Shown here piece by piece: positions 1 through 6,185 of a DNA stretch of 8,654 nt. Both the position numbers and the translations under genes were made by a program. Every line of letters starts with the position of its first letter. Position 1 is the stretch's first letter. Where the stretch lies: the NCBI GenBank assembly GCA_947623795.1, contig CANQHS010000035.1, positions 1 to 8,654 of the forward strand. Direction: 5' to 3'. The notes beneath the pieces were generated by a model. It was given only the letters and a program-made list of their open reading frames with translations, was not told the origin of the DNA and made no database searches. Origin of the DNA: an uncultured Clostridia bacterium. GTDB lineage: Bacteria; Bacillota; Clostridia; Christensenellales; UBA1242.

Positions 1-449
1 GAGCATTCGCTTCTATGGTTGAATTTAACACAGAAACCGACTTCGTTGCAAAAAATCCAGAACTTAGAGAATTTGCTCACAACATCGCAATGCAAATTGT
101 TGCAAGCAAACCTATTTGTGTTAATATTAATGAAGTTCCTGCTGATAAACTTGAAGCAGAGCGCAACATTTATCGTGTTCAACTTCTAAACGAAGGCAAA
201 CCAGAAGCAATGGTTGACAGAATCGTTGATGGCAAAATCAACAAATATTATGAAGAAGTTGTGCTTATGGAGCAACCTTACATCAAAGACGAATCTGGCA
301 AAAAGAAAGTTAAAGATGTTTTAACCGAACTTGTTGCAAAAATTGGCGAAAAAATCACAATTCGTAGATTTGTTTTTATGACAATGGGCGAAGGACTTGA
401 AAAACGCAACGAAGATTTTGCTAGCGAAGTTGCAAAACAATCAAAATAA
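1..449 (+). CDS. tsf: Elongation factor Ts (EF-Ts), 5'-truncated by the window edge
   Basis: EF-Ts is the cytoplasmic guanine-nucleotide exchange factor that releases GDP from EF-Tu during translation elongation. The reading frame is open from base 3, and the start codon and N-terminal UBA-like domain lie outside the window. The ATG at 15 is internal, because the codons before it continue the conserved core. The EF-Tu-contacting TDFVAKN motif is visible near the left end. It is followed by the family blocks IAMQIVASKP, EVPADKLEAER, LNEGKPE, INKYYEEVVLMEQPYIKD and IGEKITIRRF, and by the C-terminal GEGLEKRNEDFASEVAKQ. About 135 residues lie after TDFVAKN, so the full protein should be the compact form of roughly 200-220 residues rather than the longer E. 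coli type. rpsB would be expected just upstream. A terminator follows directly, so tsf ends its operon here, with no pyrH behind it. Confidence 0.97.
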   Translation, partial: AFASMVEFNTETDFVAKNPELREFAHNIAMQIVASKPICVNINEVPADKLEAERNIYRVQLLNEGKPEAMVDRIVDGKINKYYEEVVLMEQPYIKDESGKKKVKDVLTELVAKIGEKITIRRFVFMTMGEGLEKRNEDFASEVAKQSK

Positions 450-451
450 TT

Positions 452-479
452 AAAATAGCGGCTTATGTCGCTATTTTTT
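452..479 (+). terminator. Intrinsic terminator after tsf
   Basis: The arms AAAATAGCG (452-460) and CGCTATTTT (469-477) form a perfect 9-bp stem with an 8-base loop. The T-run begins within the 3' arm and ends at 479. The structure starts three bases after the tsf stop codon, as expected for a Rho-independent terminator closing the upstream (probably rpsB-tsf) transcript. Confidence 0.85.
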
Positions 480-550
480 AATAAAACAAATTGTTTTTTG
501 TTAGATTTTGTCAATAGAGAATTAAATTAAATTTTTAAATATAATTTTAG

Positions 551-579
551 TTGCTATTTTTATTTAAATTTATTATTAT
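551..579 (+). promoter_or_regulatory. Probable promoter for the frr-uppS-cdsA-rseP unit
   Basis: The best sigma-A-like pair in the AT-rich gap is TTGCTA (551-556) and TATTAT (574-579) with a 17-base spacer. Alternative -10 elements overlap at TATACT (577-582) and TATAAT (583-588), but neither has a good -35 at the right distance. A promoter is expected here because a strong terminator closes tsf and a well-formed ribosome site (AAAGGAG, 621-627) precedes frr. The exact element is uncertain, since the region is almost entirely A and T. Confidence 0.4.
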
Positions 580-590
580 ACTTATAATAA
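573..590. repeat. 18-bp palindrome over the putative frr promoter -10 region
   Basis: TTATTATA (573-580) and TATAATAA (583-590) are perfect inverted halves separated by CT. The repeat covers every candidate -10 hexamer upstream of frr. It could be an operator, but an 8-bp AT-only palindrome can arise by chance in such AT-rich DNA. No regulator gene lies nearby to support the idea. Confidence 0.3.
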
Positions 591-631
591 AGATTTGTTA
601 ATTTAAATAATCTTTTCACAAAAGGAGTATT

Positions 632-1198
632 ATGAACGAAAATGTTGAAATGGGTCTTATGGAATATGAGGAACAGTTGGATAAATGCTTTAATCATTTG
701 ATTGACGAATATATGCTTATTCGCGTAGGTAGGGCAAACCCAAAAGTTATTGAAAATGTTATGGTGGACTATTATGGAACAAAAACTCCACTTAAACAAA
801 CTTGCAACATAACAGTGCAAGATGCGCGCATGATTGTTGTTTCGCCTTGGGATGTTTCCACTTTAAGAAATTTGCGTGCCGGGTTGGAGGCCGCCAACAC
901 TGGGCTTTCAATTAGCGATGATGGTAAAATCATCCGCGTTGGCTTCCCAATGCTAACTGAGGAACGTAGGCGCGAATTCAGCAAGGACGCAAGAAAACTG
1001 CTTGAAGAATGCAAAGTTGCAATGCGAAATGCAAGGCGCGATGTGCTTGAGCAGTTCAAGACAATGAAAAAGAACGCAGAAATTAGCGAAGATGAATATA
1101 ACTCACTTGAAAAAGACGTTCAAAAAAGCATAGATAATTATTCAGCCAAAGCAGACAACGCGTGCGAAAAGAAAATAGCCGAAATAATGGAAGTGTAG
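632..1198 (+). CDS. frr: Ribosome recycling factor (RRF)
   Basis: RRF works with EF-G to split post-termination ribosomes into subunits. The 188-residue length is normal (about 185). Family blocks appear in order: IRVGRANPKVIENVMVDYYGTKTPLKQ (31-57, given here in outline), the beta-domain segment ARMIVVSPWD, DGKIIRVGFPMLTEERRREFSK, the helical VAMRNARRDVLEQFK, then SEDEYNSLEKDVQKSIDNY and the C-terminal KKIAEIMEV. The ATG at 632 is chosen because AAAGGAG lies at 621-627, four bases upstream, and because the N-terminal length fits the family. The segment TLRNLRAGLEAANTGLSISD is somewhat divergent from the usual IEKAI-type sequence but retains the fold pattern. It is the first gene of its transcription unit. 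pyrH, which often precedes frr, is absent. The uppS start codon immediately follows the stop, which suggests coupled translation. Confidence 0.97.
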   Translation: MNENVEMGLMEYEEQLDKCFNHLIDEYMLIRVGRANPKVIENVMVDYYGTKTPLKQTCNITVQDARMIVVSPWDVSTLRNLRAGLEAANTGLSISDDGKIIRVGFPMLTEERRREFSKDARKLLEECKVAMRNARRDVLEQFKTMKKNAEISEDEYNSLEKDVQKSIDNYSAKADNACEKKIAEIMEV

Positions 1199-1918
1199 AT
1201 GAATATTGAAGCATTGAAAAACGACCCCCGCATGCCAAAACATATTGCATTTATTGTTGATGGCAATGGCAGATGGGCAAAAAAAAGGCATTTAATTCGC
1301 TCATTGGGGCATAAAGCAGGGTTTGACAACCTCAAAACTCAAATAGAATTTGTGAGAGACCTTGGCATAAAGAATTTGTCCATGTATTGTTTTTCATGCG
1401 AAAACTGGAAGCGTCCGAAAGATGAAGTAGATTTTCTAATGGATTTATTTAATCAAATGTTGGACGAATTCAAGGCGGAATATTTGGATAAGGACATTCG
1501 CGTTATAATTTCAGGTGATATGGAAGATGAAAGAATTCCAGCCAAGGTTCGCGAAAAGGCAAAAGAAATTATGCAATTAACAAAAAATAAAGCCGGATTT
1601 GTCCTAAATGCTTGCATTAATTATGGCGGTAGGCAAGAAATCTTGAAGGCGACAAACGAGTTAATTAACGAAGGTGCTAAAAATGTTGATGAAAAACTTT
1701 TCACAAAACATCTTTACACAGCTGATATGTTACCGCTTGATTTTGTAATCCGCACAAGTGGAGAAAATCGAACAAGCAACTTTTTAATGTGGCAATCCGC
1801 TTATAGCGAGTGGTATTTCCCTAAAAAGTTATGGCCAAGTTTTACTAAGGGCGATCTTGTTAAAGCCCTTAAAATATATATGAATCGGGATAGGCGATTC
1901 GGCGGTGTAAAATCATGA
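1199..1918 (+). CDS. uppS: Undecaprenyl-diphosphate synthase (cis-prenyltransferase)
   Basis: This enzyme condenses isopentenyl diphosphates onto farnesyl diphosphate to make the C55 lipid carrier used for peptidoglycan and other cell-wall polymers. The 239-residue length fits the family. HIAFIVDGNGRWAKKR (15-30) holds the catalytic Asp21 and the phosphate-binding Gly-Asn-Gly-Arg-Trp. Further conserved blocks are LGHKAG, YCFSCENWKRPKDEVDFLM, LNACINYGGRQEI, and IRTSGENRTSNFLMWQ (184-199). AYSEWYF carries Glu204, equivalent to the metal-binding glutamate of the E. coli enzyme, and the C-terminal DRRFGGV is also typical. The start codon is directly adjacent to the frr stop, and its ribosome site (GGAAG, 1189-1193) lies inside frr. 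The last four bases overlap the cdsA start (ATGA), so translation of the three genes is probably coupled. Confidence 0.97.
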   Translation: MNIEALKNDPRMPKHIAFIVDGNGRWAKKRHLIRSLGHKAGFDNLKTQIEFVRDLGIKNLSMYCFSCENWKRPKDEVDFLMDLFNQMLDEFKAEYLDKDIRVIISGDMEDERIPAKVREKAKEIMQLTKNKAGFVLNACINYGGRQEILKATNELINEGAKNVDEKLFTKHLYTADMLPLDFVIRTSGENRTSNFLMWQSAYSEWYFPKKLWPSFTKGDLVKALKIYMNRDRRFGGVKS

Positions 1919-2814
1919 AAAAACGAACATTAACAAGCATTTTTATCGTTTTGGCAGTGGCTTTAGTTGTGGCTGCCAAGTTTTTGCCGCACACTATTGG
2001 CGACTATATCTTTGATATCTTTATTTTGCTTTTAACTTTTGTCGCCAGTTTTGAAATGTGCCTATTGCTTGAAGCTAGGAACAAAACAGTTAATCGAATA
2101 TTAGTTTGTTTTTATGGTGTTTTTAATTATGTTGTGCTGTTGATTTTTAAAAACATCGTTAGCTATTATTATGTTTTATTAATTCAATTAGGGCTTTTAT
2201 TTATCTATTTTATAGCAACACTTTTAGTGGAAATTCTCGCAGAAAAAAAGTCATTAAAAGCAAACTTTTATAATAGTCTAAATAGTTTGATTGCCTATAT
2301 TTATCCAACATTCCTTTTCACATCGTTTTTGTTCATAAATCATATTGATGAGTTCGCAGGGGTGAACCATATGTCGGTTATGTTAATTTTACTTGTCATA
2401 GCGACAACGTTCTTAACCGACACTTTTGCCTTTGTCTTTGGCTCTCTTATAAAAGGCCCAAAACTTGCTCCCAAAATAAGTCCAAACAAGACAATAAGCG
2501 GGGCTGTATCTGGCCTTGTTGGCGGCGTTGCGGGTGCAATGCTAGTTTTTGCTATTTTCTATAATATCCCACAGACTCAAATTATAATAACTTCATTTTC
2601 GTTATCTTGGTGGAAGTTCTTGATTATTGGACTAATCGGCTCAATCTTTGGGCAAATTGGCGATTTGTTGGAAAGCAAAATCAAGCGAGTTGCCAATGTT
2701 AAAGACAGCGGAAATCTCTTCCCTGGTCATGGAGGGATGCTCGACCGCATAGATTCAATGATATTAGTCGTGACATTTATGACAATCACGAGTTTAATTT
2801 TGATTGTGATTTAG
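1915..2814 (+). CDS. cdsA: Phosphatidate cytidylyltransferase (CDP-diglyceride synthase)
   Basis: CdsA makes CDP-diacylglycerol from CTP and phosphatidic acid, the branch point for phospholipid synthesis, in the cytoplasmic membrane. The protein has 299 residues with about eight hydrophobic segments, starting right after KKRTLTS at the N-terminus. TDTFAFVFG and KLAPKISPNKTISGA (about 168-197) are the conserved cytoplasmic loop. Residues 254-280 match the CDS family signature: SKIKR, then VKDSGNLFPGHGGMLDRID, with the metal-binding Asp residues 277 and 280. The start overlaps the uppS stop by four bases, which fixes it well. In Bacilli dxr usually follows cdsA. Here rseP follows after 40 bases, so isoprenoid precursor synthesis must be encoded elsewhere or use another route. 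Confidence 0.96.
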   Translation: MKKRTLTSIFIVLAVALVVAAKFLPHTIGDYIFDIFILLLTFVASFEMCLLLEARNKTVNRILVCFYGVFNYVVLLIFKNIVSYYYVLLIQLGLLFIYFIATLLVEILAEKKSLKANFYNSLNSLIAYIYPTFLFTSFLFINHIDEFAGVNHMSVMLILLVIATTFLTDTFAFVFGSLIKGPKLAPKISPNKTISGAVSGLVGGVAGAMLVFAIFYNIPQTQIIITSFSLSWWKFLIIGLIGSIFGQIGDLLESKIKRVANVKDSGNLFPGHGGMLDRIDSMILVVTFMTITSLILIVI

Positions 2815-2854
2815 AATATTTTATTGAAAAAACAACTATAATTAAGGGGAACAA

Positions 2855-4060
2855 ATGTCTAGTTTATTGAGCGTTGCTTCAGTTTTTAGTTATATTGGCT
2901 ACATTATTATAGCCATTGTTCTTTTGCTTGTTATGGTGTTAATTCATGAGTTGGGGCATTACACTGCTGGAAAAATCCTCAAATTTAAAATAAATGAATT
3001 TAGCGTTGGCTTTGGTCCAAAAATCTTCCAAAAAACAAAGAAAAATGGTGAAAAAATTTCCCTTCGAGCCTTCCCTCTTGGTGGATATTGTGCCTTTGAA
3101 GGCGAAGATGAGGACGGGAAAGAAAATCCGCAAGCATTTAATAATCAAAAGCCTTGGAAAAGGCTCATTGTTTTATTCTTTGGCGCGTTTTTTAACTTTT
3201 TAAGTGCAATTATTTTTTCATTTATATTGTTACTTGCAAATGGCTATGATCTAGTTCAAGTTAAAACTGTAAGTGCGGATTCAATTAACTATTCTATAGA
3301 GCAATCCGAAGGATTGAAGGCGGGCGACATAATATATGGTGTAGAAGATAGAAACATTGATTTTGTTGCCGACCAATACTTCAACACAATTATGTCGTCA
3401 AGTGTCTTAGATAAATACAAAACATACTCACCCAAAACGGAAGGTGGGAAGATTGGAGATGAACTCAAAGATTCTAAGTTCGAAACTGACGGAAAAACAT
3501 ATTATTTAGAATTGAAACCTCTGACATTTAAAGTGAAACGTAACAAGGAAATGATTGATGTTCATGGCTTCGTTAATGTCGTTTACGATGAAGCCGGCGA
3601 GTGCGCCGGATGGTCACTTTTAAGCACGAACATAAGAGATGATGGTGAGTTTGCGACAACTAGTTATAGATATTCTTTTGTTGAAGCACTAACTCAATGT
3701 ATCCCTTTCACCTTTAAATGGGCTTGGAAAGTCTTGGTGGTGTTCTTCCAATTGATAACTGGACAATTATCCATCAAGGCGCTCGGCGGTCCTGTCACCA
3801 CAATCAATATGATCGCATCGTCAGCTCAAATGAATATGATAAATATCCTTGTTTTGATGCCTGCTATTGCTGCCAATTTGGCAGTGTTTAATTTACTGCC
3901 AATCCCAGCGCTGGACGGATTCCAAATGGTGTTTGTGGTTATCGAGTGGATACGCAAAAAGCCGGTGAAACGCGAAGTGATTAATGTTATAAACAATGTT
4001 GGGCTGTTGCTTTTATTTGGCTTTGTTATAGTGGTGGACATCTTGCAATTTGTGCTATAA
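2855..4060 (+). CDS. rseP: RIP zinc metalloprotease RseP/RasP (site-2 protease family)
   Basis: This intramembrane protease cleaves transmembrane segments of anti-sigma factors and remnant signal peptides. At 401 residues it is close to the usual 420. The first membrane helix carries the zinc-binding and catalytic HELGH (residues 31-35). RAFPLGGYCAFEGEDE (71-86) follows, then a second helix (about 102-128) after WKRLIVLFFGAFFNF. A single periplasmic PDZ-like region includes SEGLKAGDIIYGVEDRNI (151-168). The third helix region contains LGGPV, and NLLPIPALDG (346-355) supplies the third zinc ligand Asp354. A final hydrophobic helix closes the protein. The ATG at 2855 follows AAGGGG (2844-2849). 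A TATAAT at 2837-2842 lies just upstream but lacks a -35 partner, so cotranscription with cdsA is more likely. dxr is absent before it and proS after it. Confidence 0.95.
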   Translation: MSSLLSVASVFSYIGYIIIAIVLLLVMVLIHELGHYTAGKILKFKINEFSVGFGPKIFQKTKKNGEKISLRAFPLGGYCAFEGEDEDGKENPQAFNNQKPWKRLIVLFFGAFFNFLSAIIFSFILLLANGYDLVQVKTVSADSINYSIEQSEGLKAGDIIYGVEDRNIDFVADQYFNTIMSSSVLDKYKTYSPKTEGGKIGDELKDSKFETDGKTYYLELKPLTFKVKRNKEMIDVHGFVNVVYDEAGECAGWSLLSTNIRDDGEFATTSYRYSFVEALTQCIPFTFKWAWKVLVVFFQLITGQLSIKALGGPVTTINMIASSAQMNMINILVLMPAIAANLAVFNLLPIPALDGFQMVFVVIEWIRKKPVKREVINVINNVGLLLLFGFVIVVDILQFVL

Positions 4061-4088
4061 ATTAAGGGTTGACATCCTTAATTTTTTT
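4059..4088 (+). terminator. Terminator-like hairpin after rseP, overlapping the next promoter
   Basis: AAATTAAGG (4059-4067) pairs perfectly with CCTTAATTT (4076-4084), and a G-T wobble (4068/4075) extends the stem to 10 bp. Seven Ts (4082-4088) follow. The stem begins inside the rseP stop codon. It is AT-rich with only two G-C pairs, so termination may be partial. The six-base loop is TTGACA, the -35 hexamer of the following promoter. Confidence 0.6.
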
Positions 4089-4096
4089 GATATAAT
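4069..4096 (+). promoter_or_regulatory. Sigma-A-type promoter for the PolC-like exonuclease gene
   Basis: The -35 is consensus TTGACA (4069-4074) and the -10 is consensus TATAAT (4091-4096), separated by 16 bases. Transcription would start near 4103, giving a leader of only about a dozen bases before the ATG at 4116. The ribosome site AAAGGA lies at 4106-4111. Both hexamers match consensus perfectly, so a strong promoter is expected despite the spacer being one base short of 17. Confidence 0.8.
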
Positions 4097-4115
4097 TAAA
4101 TCGTAAAAGGAAAAT

Positions 4116-5633
4116 ATGGAAAAAATAGAGTTTTTATCTACAATCTATCCTGGACTCAAATTCAAAGATGCAGTGTACACAGAAAAGACTAATACTTGCA
4201 CTGTAAATTTTTTATATAATCCAGATAGTTTCAAACCTGCGCAAGATAATAGAAAAGTTATTTTGGACAAATTGATGGAAATAATAGGCAATTTTGTAAA
4301 TATTGATCTAAATTTTATTTCATGTCCGCTAGATAAACGCGTGATAGCCAACCATACATACACTACAATTATCAACACATTTCCAGCAATAAGCAAAAAT
4401 TTTACATATGATGATGTGTCTGTCGAAATCAACCATATGAATGTGCATGTTAAATTAAAATTGATGCCATCAATTTATGAATATGCGGTAGGGTTGAATA
4501 GGCAAAATTTGATTGCTGAAAAACTAAAGGAAAGTTTTTTGGCAGATTTCGTTGTTGAATTTGACAAAAAAGATGATATTGTTGATGTAAACGCCCACTA
4601 CATAGAAAAGAACATGGAATTAATGGCAAGCATTAAAGAAGCAGAAGAAAAAACAGTCTATTCTTTAAGCGAAGTCAACAATATTATAGGTGAAAATGAC
4701 TATACTGTCGCCACTGATTTCACCAAAACCAAATCGCCCGTTGAAAATGTGGTCATCTGCGGCGAAGTAACAAATGTTGCAAGGCGAAATTATACTCGAA
4801 AATATACTAAAAATGGGGAAGCAAAGGAAATCGAAAAAATATTTTATTCATTTACATTAAAATTGGAGAACAAATTTTTGTACTGCTCAATCTTCCCAAA
4901 ACAAGCAGACGAAGCCAAAGGTGACTTGATTGAGCCGGGAATGAACGTTTGTTGCTTCGGCTCGTTTCGTGAATTCAATGGCAAATTGAATTTTACAGCA
5001 TCAACAATAGCAAGATGCAAATTTAACAAAGAAGAAGTAAAGTCTGGCTTCAAACATGTTAACGAAGAATATCACACTGTTTTCCCACAAAAATATATAG
5101 ACTATGAGCAAAGCGGCATTTTTGACCAAGAAAAAACCTTCCCGGGAAATTATGTAGTATTTGACCTTGAGACCACAGGATTAGAGCCTACAAAAGATGA
5201 AATCATTGAAATTGGCGCTTGCAAAATTGTAAATGGCCGCATAGATGAAACTTTCGCAACCTTTGTGAAGCCAAGCCGCCATATCCCAAAAGAAATAACG
5301 ACGATAACCGGTATCACAGACGAAATGGTAAAGGATGCTCCTACAATAAACTATGTTTTGCCAGATTTCTATAAATTCTGCTACAACTGCACAATTGTGG
5401 CGCACAACACTCAATTCGATATGGGCTTCATTTATAATGCATCAAAAAAATTGTCATACAATTTCACAAATCCGCTTATGGACACATTAGAAATGAGCCA
5501 TCAAAAGTTGCCTGGCCTAAAAAATTATAAATTAGGAACGATTGTAGATAAACTTAATATCGTGCTCGATAATGCCCATAGAGCAATAAACGATGCAACG
5601 GCAACCGCAAAAGTTTTTATAAAATTAATGTAA
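4116..5633 (+). CDS. PolC-like protein with OB fold and DEDDh 3'-5' exonuclease, lacking PHP and polymerase domains
   Basis: The product has 505 residues, against about 1,440 for full-length PolC, the Bacillota replicative polymerase. Residues 1-180 resemble the poorly conserved PolC N-terminal region. Residues about 208-303 form an OB-fold-like segment (VENVVICGEVTNVARR to STIARCKF). Residues 346-505 are a complete DnaQ/PolC-type exonuclease: FDLETTG with Asp350 and Glu352, TGITDEMVKDAP, AHNTQFD with Asp435, and AHRAINDATAT with His488 and Asp493. All five DEDDh residues are present, so proofreading-type exonuclease activity is expected. In PolC the exonuclease is inserted inside a PHP domain. 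Here both PHP halves and the polymerase core are missing. A short unrecognised linker (about 304-345) joins the OB and exonuclease parts. Only 90 bases separate the stop from rimP, so no polymerase fragment is hidden downstream. It occupies the usual polC locus. It may be a standalone or trans-acting proofreader, or one half of a split PolC; I cannot decide which. Confidence 0.88.
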   Translation: MEKIEFLSTIYPGLKFKDAVYTEKTNTCTVNFLYNPDSFKPAQDNRKVILDKLMEIIGNFVNIDLNFISCPLDKRVIANHTYTTIINTFPAISKNFTYDDVSVEINHMNVHVKLKLMPSIYEYAVGLNRQNLIAEKLKESFLADFVVEFDKKDDIVDVNAHYIEKNMELMASIKEAEEKTVYSLSEVNNIIGENDYTVATDFTKTKSPVENVVICGEVTNVARRNYTRKYTKNGEAKEIEKIFYSFTLKLENKFLYCSIFPKQADEAKGDLIEPGMNVCCFGSFREFNGKLNFTASTIARCKFNKEEVKSGFKHVNEEYHTVFPQKYIDYEQSGIFDQEKTFPGNYVVFDLETTGLEPTKDEIIEIGACKIVNGRIDETFATFVKPSRHIPKEITTITGITDEMVKDAPTINYVLPDFYKFCYNCTIVAHNTQFDMGFIYNASKKLSYNFTNPLMDTLEMSHQKLPGLKNYKLGTIVDKLNIVLDNAHRAINDATATAKVFIKLM

Positions 5634-5639
5634 AAACTA

Positions 5640-5668
5640 TTGATTTATTATTTTTAATATGCTATACT
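5640..5668 (+). promoter_or_regulatory. Extended -10 promoter for the rimP-nusA-ylxR-ylxQ-infB operon
   Basis: TTGATT (5640-5645) and TATACT (5663-5668) are separated by 17 bases. TGC directly precedes the -10 (5660-5662), giving an extended -10 TGn motif. The expected start is near 5675, a few bases before the leader hairpin, so the transcript would begin almost directly with that structure. Confidence 0.75.
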
Positions 5669-5679
5669 AATAATATAAA

Positions 5680-5700
5680 AGGAGTGGCGGTGCCACTCCT
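5680..5700 (+). promoter_or_regulatory. GC-rich leader hairpin with duplicated Shine-Dalgarno sequence upstream of rimP
   Basis: AGGAGTGGC (5680-5688) and GCCACTCCT (5692-5700) form a perfect 9-bp stem with the three-base loop GGT. It is strikingly GC-rich for this AT-rich DNA. The 5' arm carries a Shine-Dalgarno-like AGGAGT. The 3' arm ACTCCT is an anti-Shine-Dalgarno that could instead pair with GGGAGT (5715-5720), the real rimP ribosome site. No T-run follows directly (TTTTT begins seven bases on, at 5708), so it is not a canonical terminator. It could be a translational switch, a 5'-end stabiliser, or a weak terminator for the upstream gene. Confidence 0.55.
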
Positions 5701-5723
5701 AACTTAGTTTTTAAGGGAGTTAT

Positions 5724-6176
5724 ATGAAAATATCTGATTTAGTTTATGAAACAATATCGCCACTTTTCAAAGATGATATAAAACTAGTTGAAGTGGAGTA
5801 CACAAAAAAGCCAGATGGAATGCACCTTGTTGTTTATATCGACAAACGCGGCGGCGTTTCCATTTACGATTGCGTGAAAGTCAATGACCTAATTGACCCA
5901 GTGATTGACGAACTCAATCCAACGGACGATAAGCCTTATGTTCTTGACATTTCATCTTATGGCTTGGATAAACCGCTGAAATATGATTGGCAATTCAAAA
6001 ACTACACAAACGAACTTGTTGACGTTAAATTATATAGAAAACTTGATGGCAGAAAACAGTTCACAGCCAAGCTGATAGACCACGATGAAAAGTCAACCCA
6101 ATTTGAATTGGACAGCGAAGTTGTAACTATATCAAATGTAGATATTGCATATATCACACCATATATAGAGTTTTAA
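5724..6176 (+). CDS. rimP: Ribosome maturation factor RimP
   Basis: RimP assists assembly of the 30S ribosomal subunit and binds around ribosomal protein S12. The 150-residue length is typical. The N-terminal domain (about 1-80) contains VEVEYTKKPDGMHLVVYIDKRGGV and the DCVKVNDLIDPVIDEL helix, followed by YVLDISSYGLDKPLK (72-86), the strongest family motif (usually SSPGLDRPL, with Pro replaced by Tyr here). The C-terminal SH3-like domain includes ELVDVKLYRKLDGRKQFTAKL and ends in IAYITPYIEF. The ATG at 5724 follows AAGGGAGT (5713-5720). The gene heads the classical rimP-nusA-infB operon. Its stop codon TAA is part of the nusA ribosome site, which indicates translational coupling. Confidence 0.95.
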   Translation: MKISDLVYETISPLFKDDIKLVEVEYTKKPDGMHLVVYIDKRGGVSIYDCVKVNDLIDPVIDELNPTDDKPYVLDISSYGLDKPLKYDWQFKNYTNELVDVKLYRKLDGRKQFTAKLIDHDEKSTQFELDSEVVTISNVDIAYITPYIEF

Positions 6177-6185
6177 GGAGAAATT

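Noticed and set aside
1846..1871. Inverted repeat TAAGGGC/GCCCTTA inside uppS
   Set aside because: It lies within conserved coding sequence, has a 12-base loop and no T-run, so it is probably chance.
2804..2842. Possible internal promoter before rseP with a perfect TATAAT at 2837-2842
   Set aside because: No -35-like hexamer lies 16-18 bases upstream (the position reads GAATAT), and there is no TGn extension. TATAAT is common in such AT-rich DNA.
3594..3609. GC-only hairpin CCGGCG-AGTG-CGCCGG inside rseP
   Set aside because: It is unusual for an AT-rich gene but sits mid-gene, has no T-run, and encodes an ordinary stretch (Ala-Gly-Glu-Cys-Ala-Gly). I see no function for it.
5043..5082. Possible remnant of a PHP domain, from histidines at residues 314 and 320 of the PolC-like protein
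   Set aside because: The HxH metal motif and the following PHP helices are absent. Two isolated histidines do not support a domain.
5634..5723. Hidden continuation of PolC (frameshifted polymerase) after the stop at 5633
   Set aside because: Only 90 bases remain before rimP, and they are filled by a promoter and the leader hairpin.
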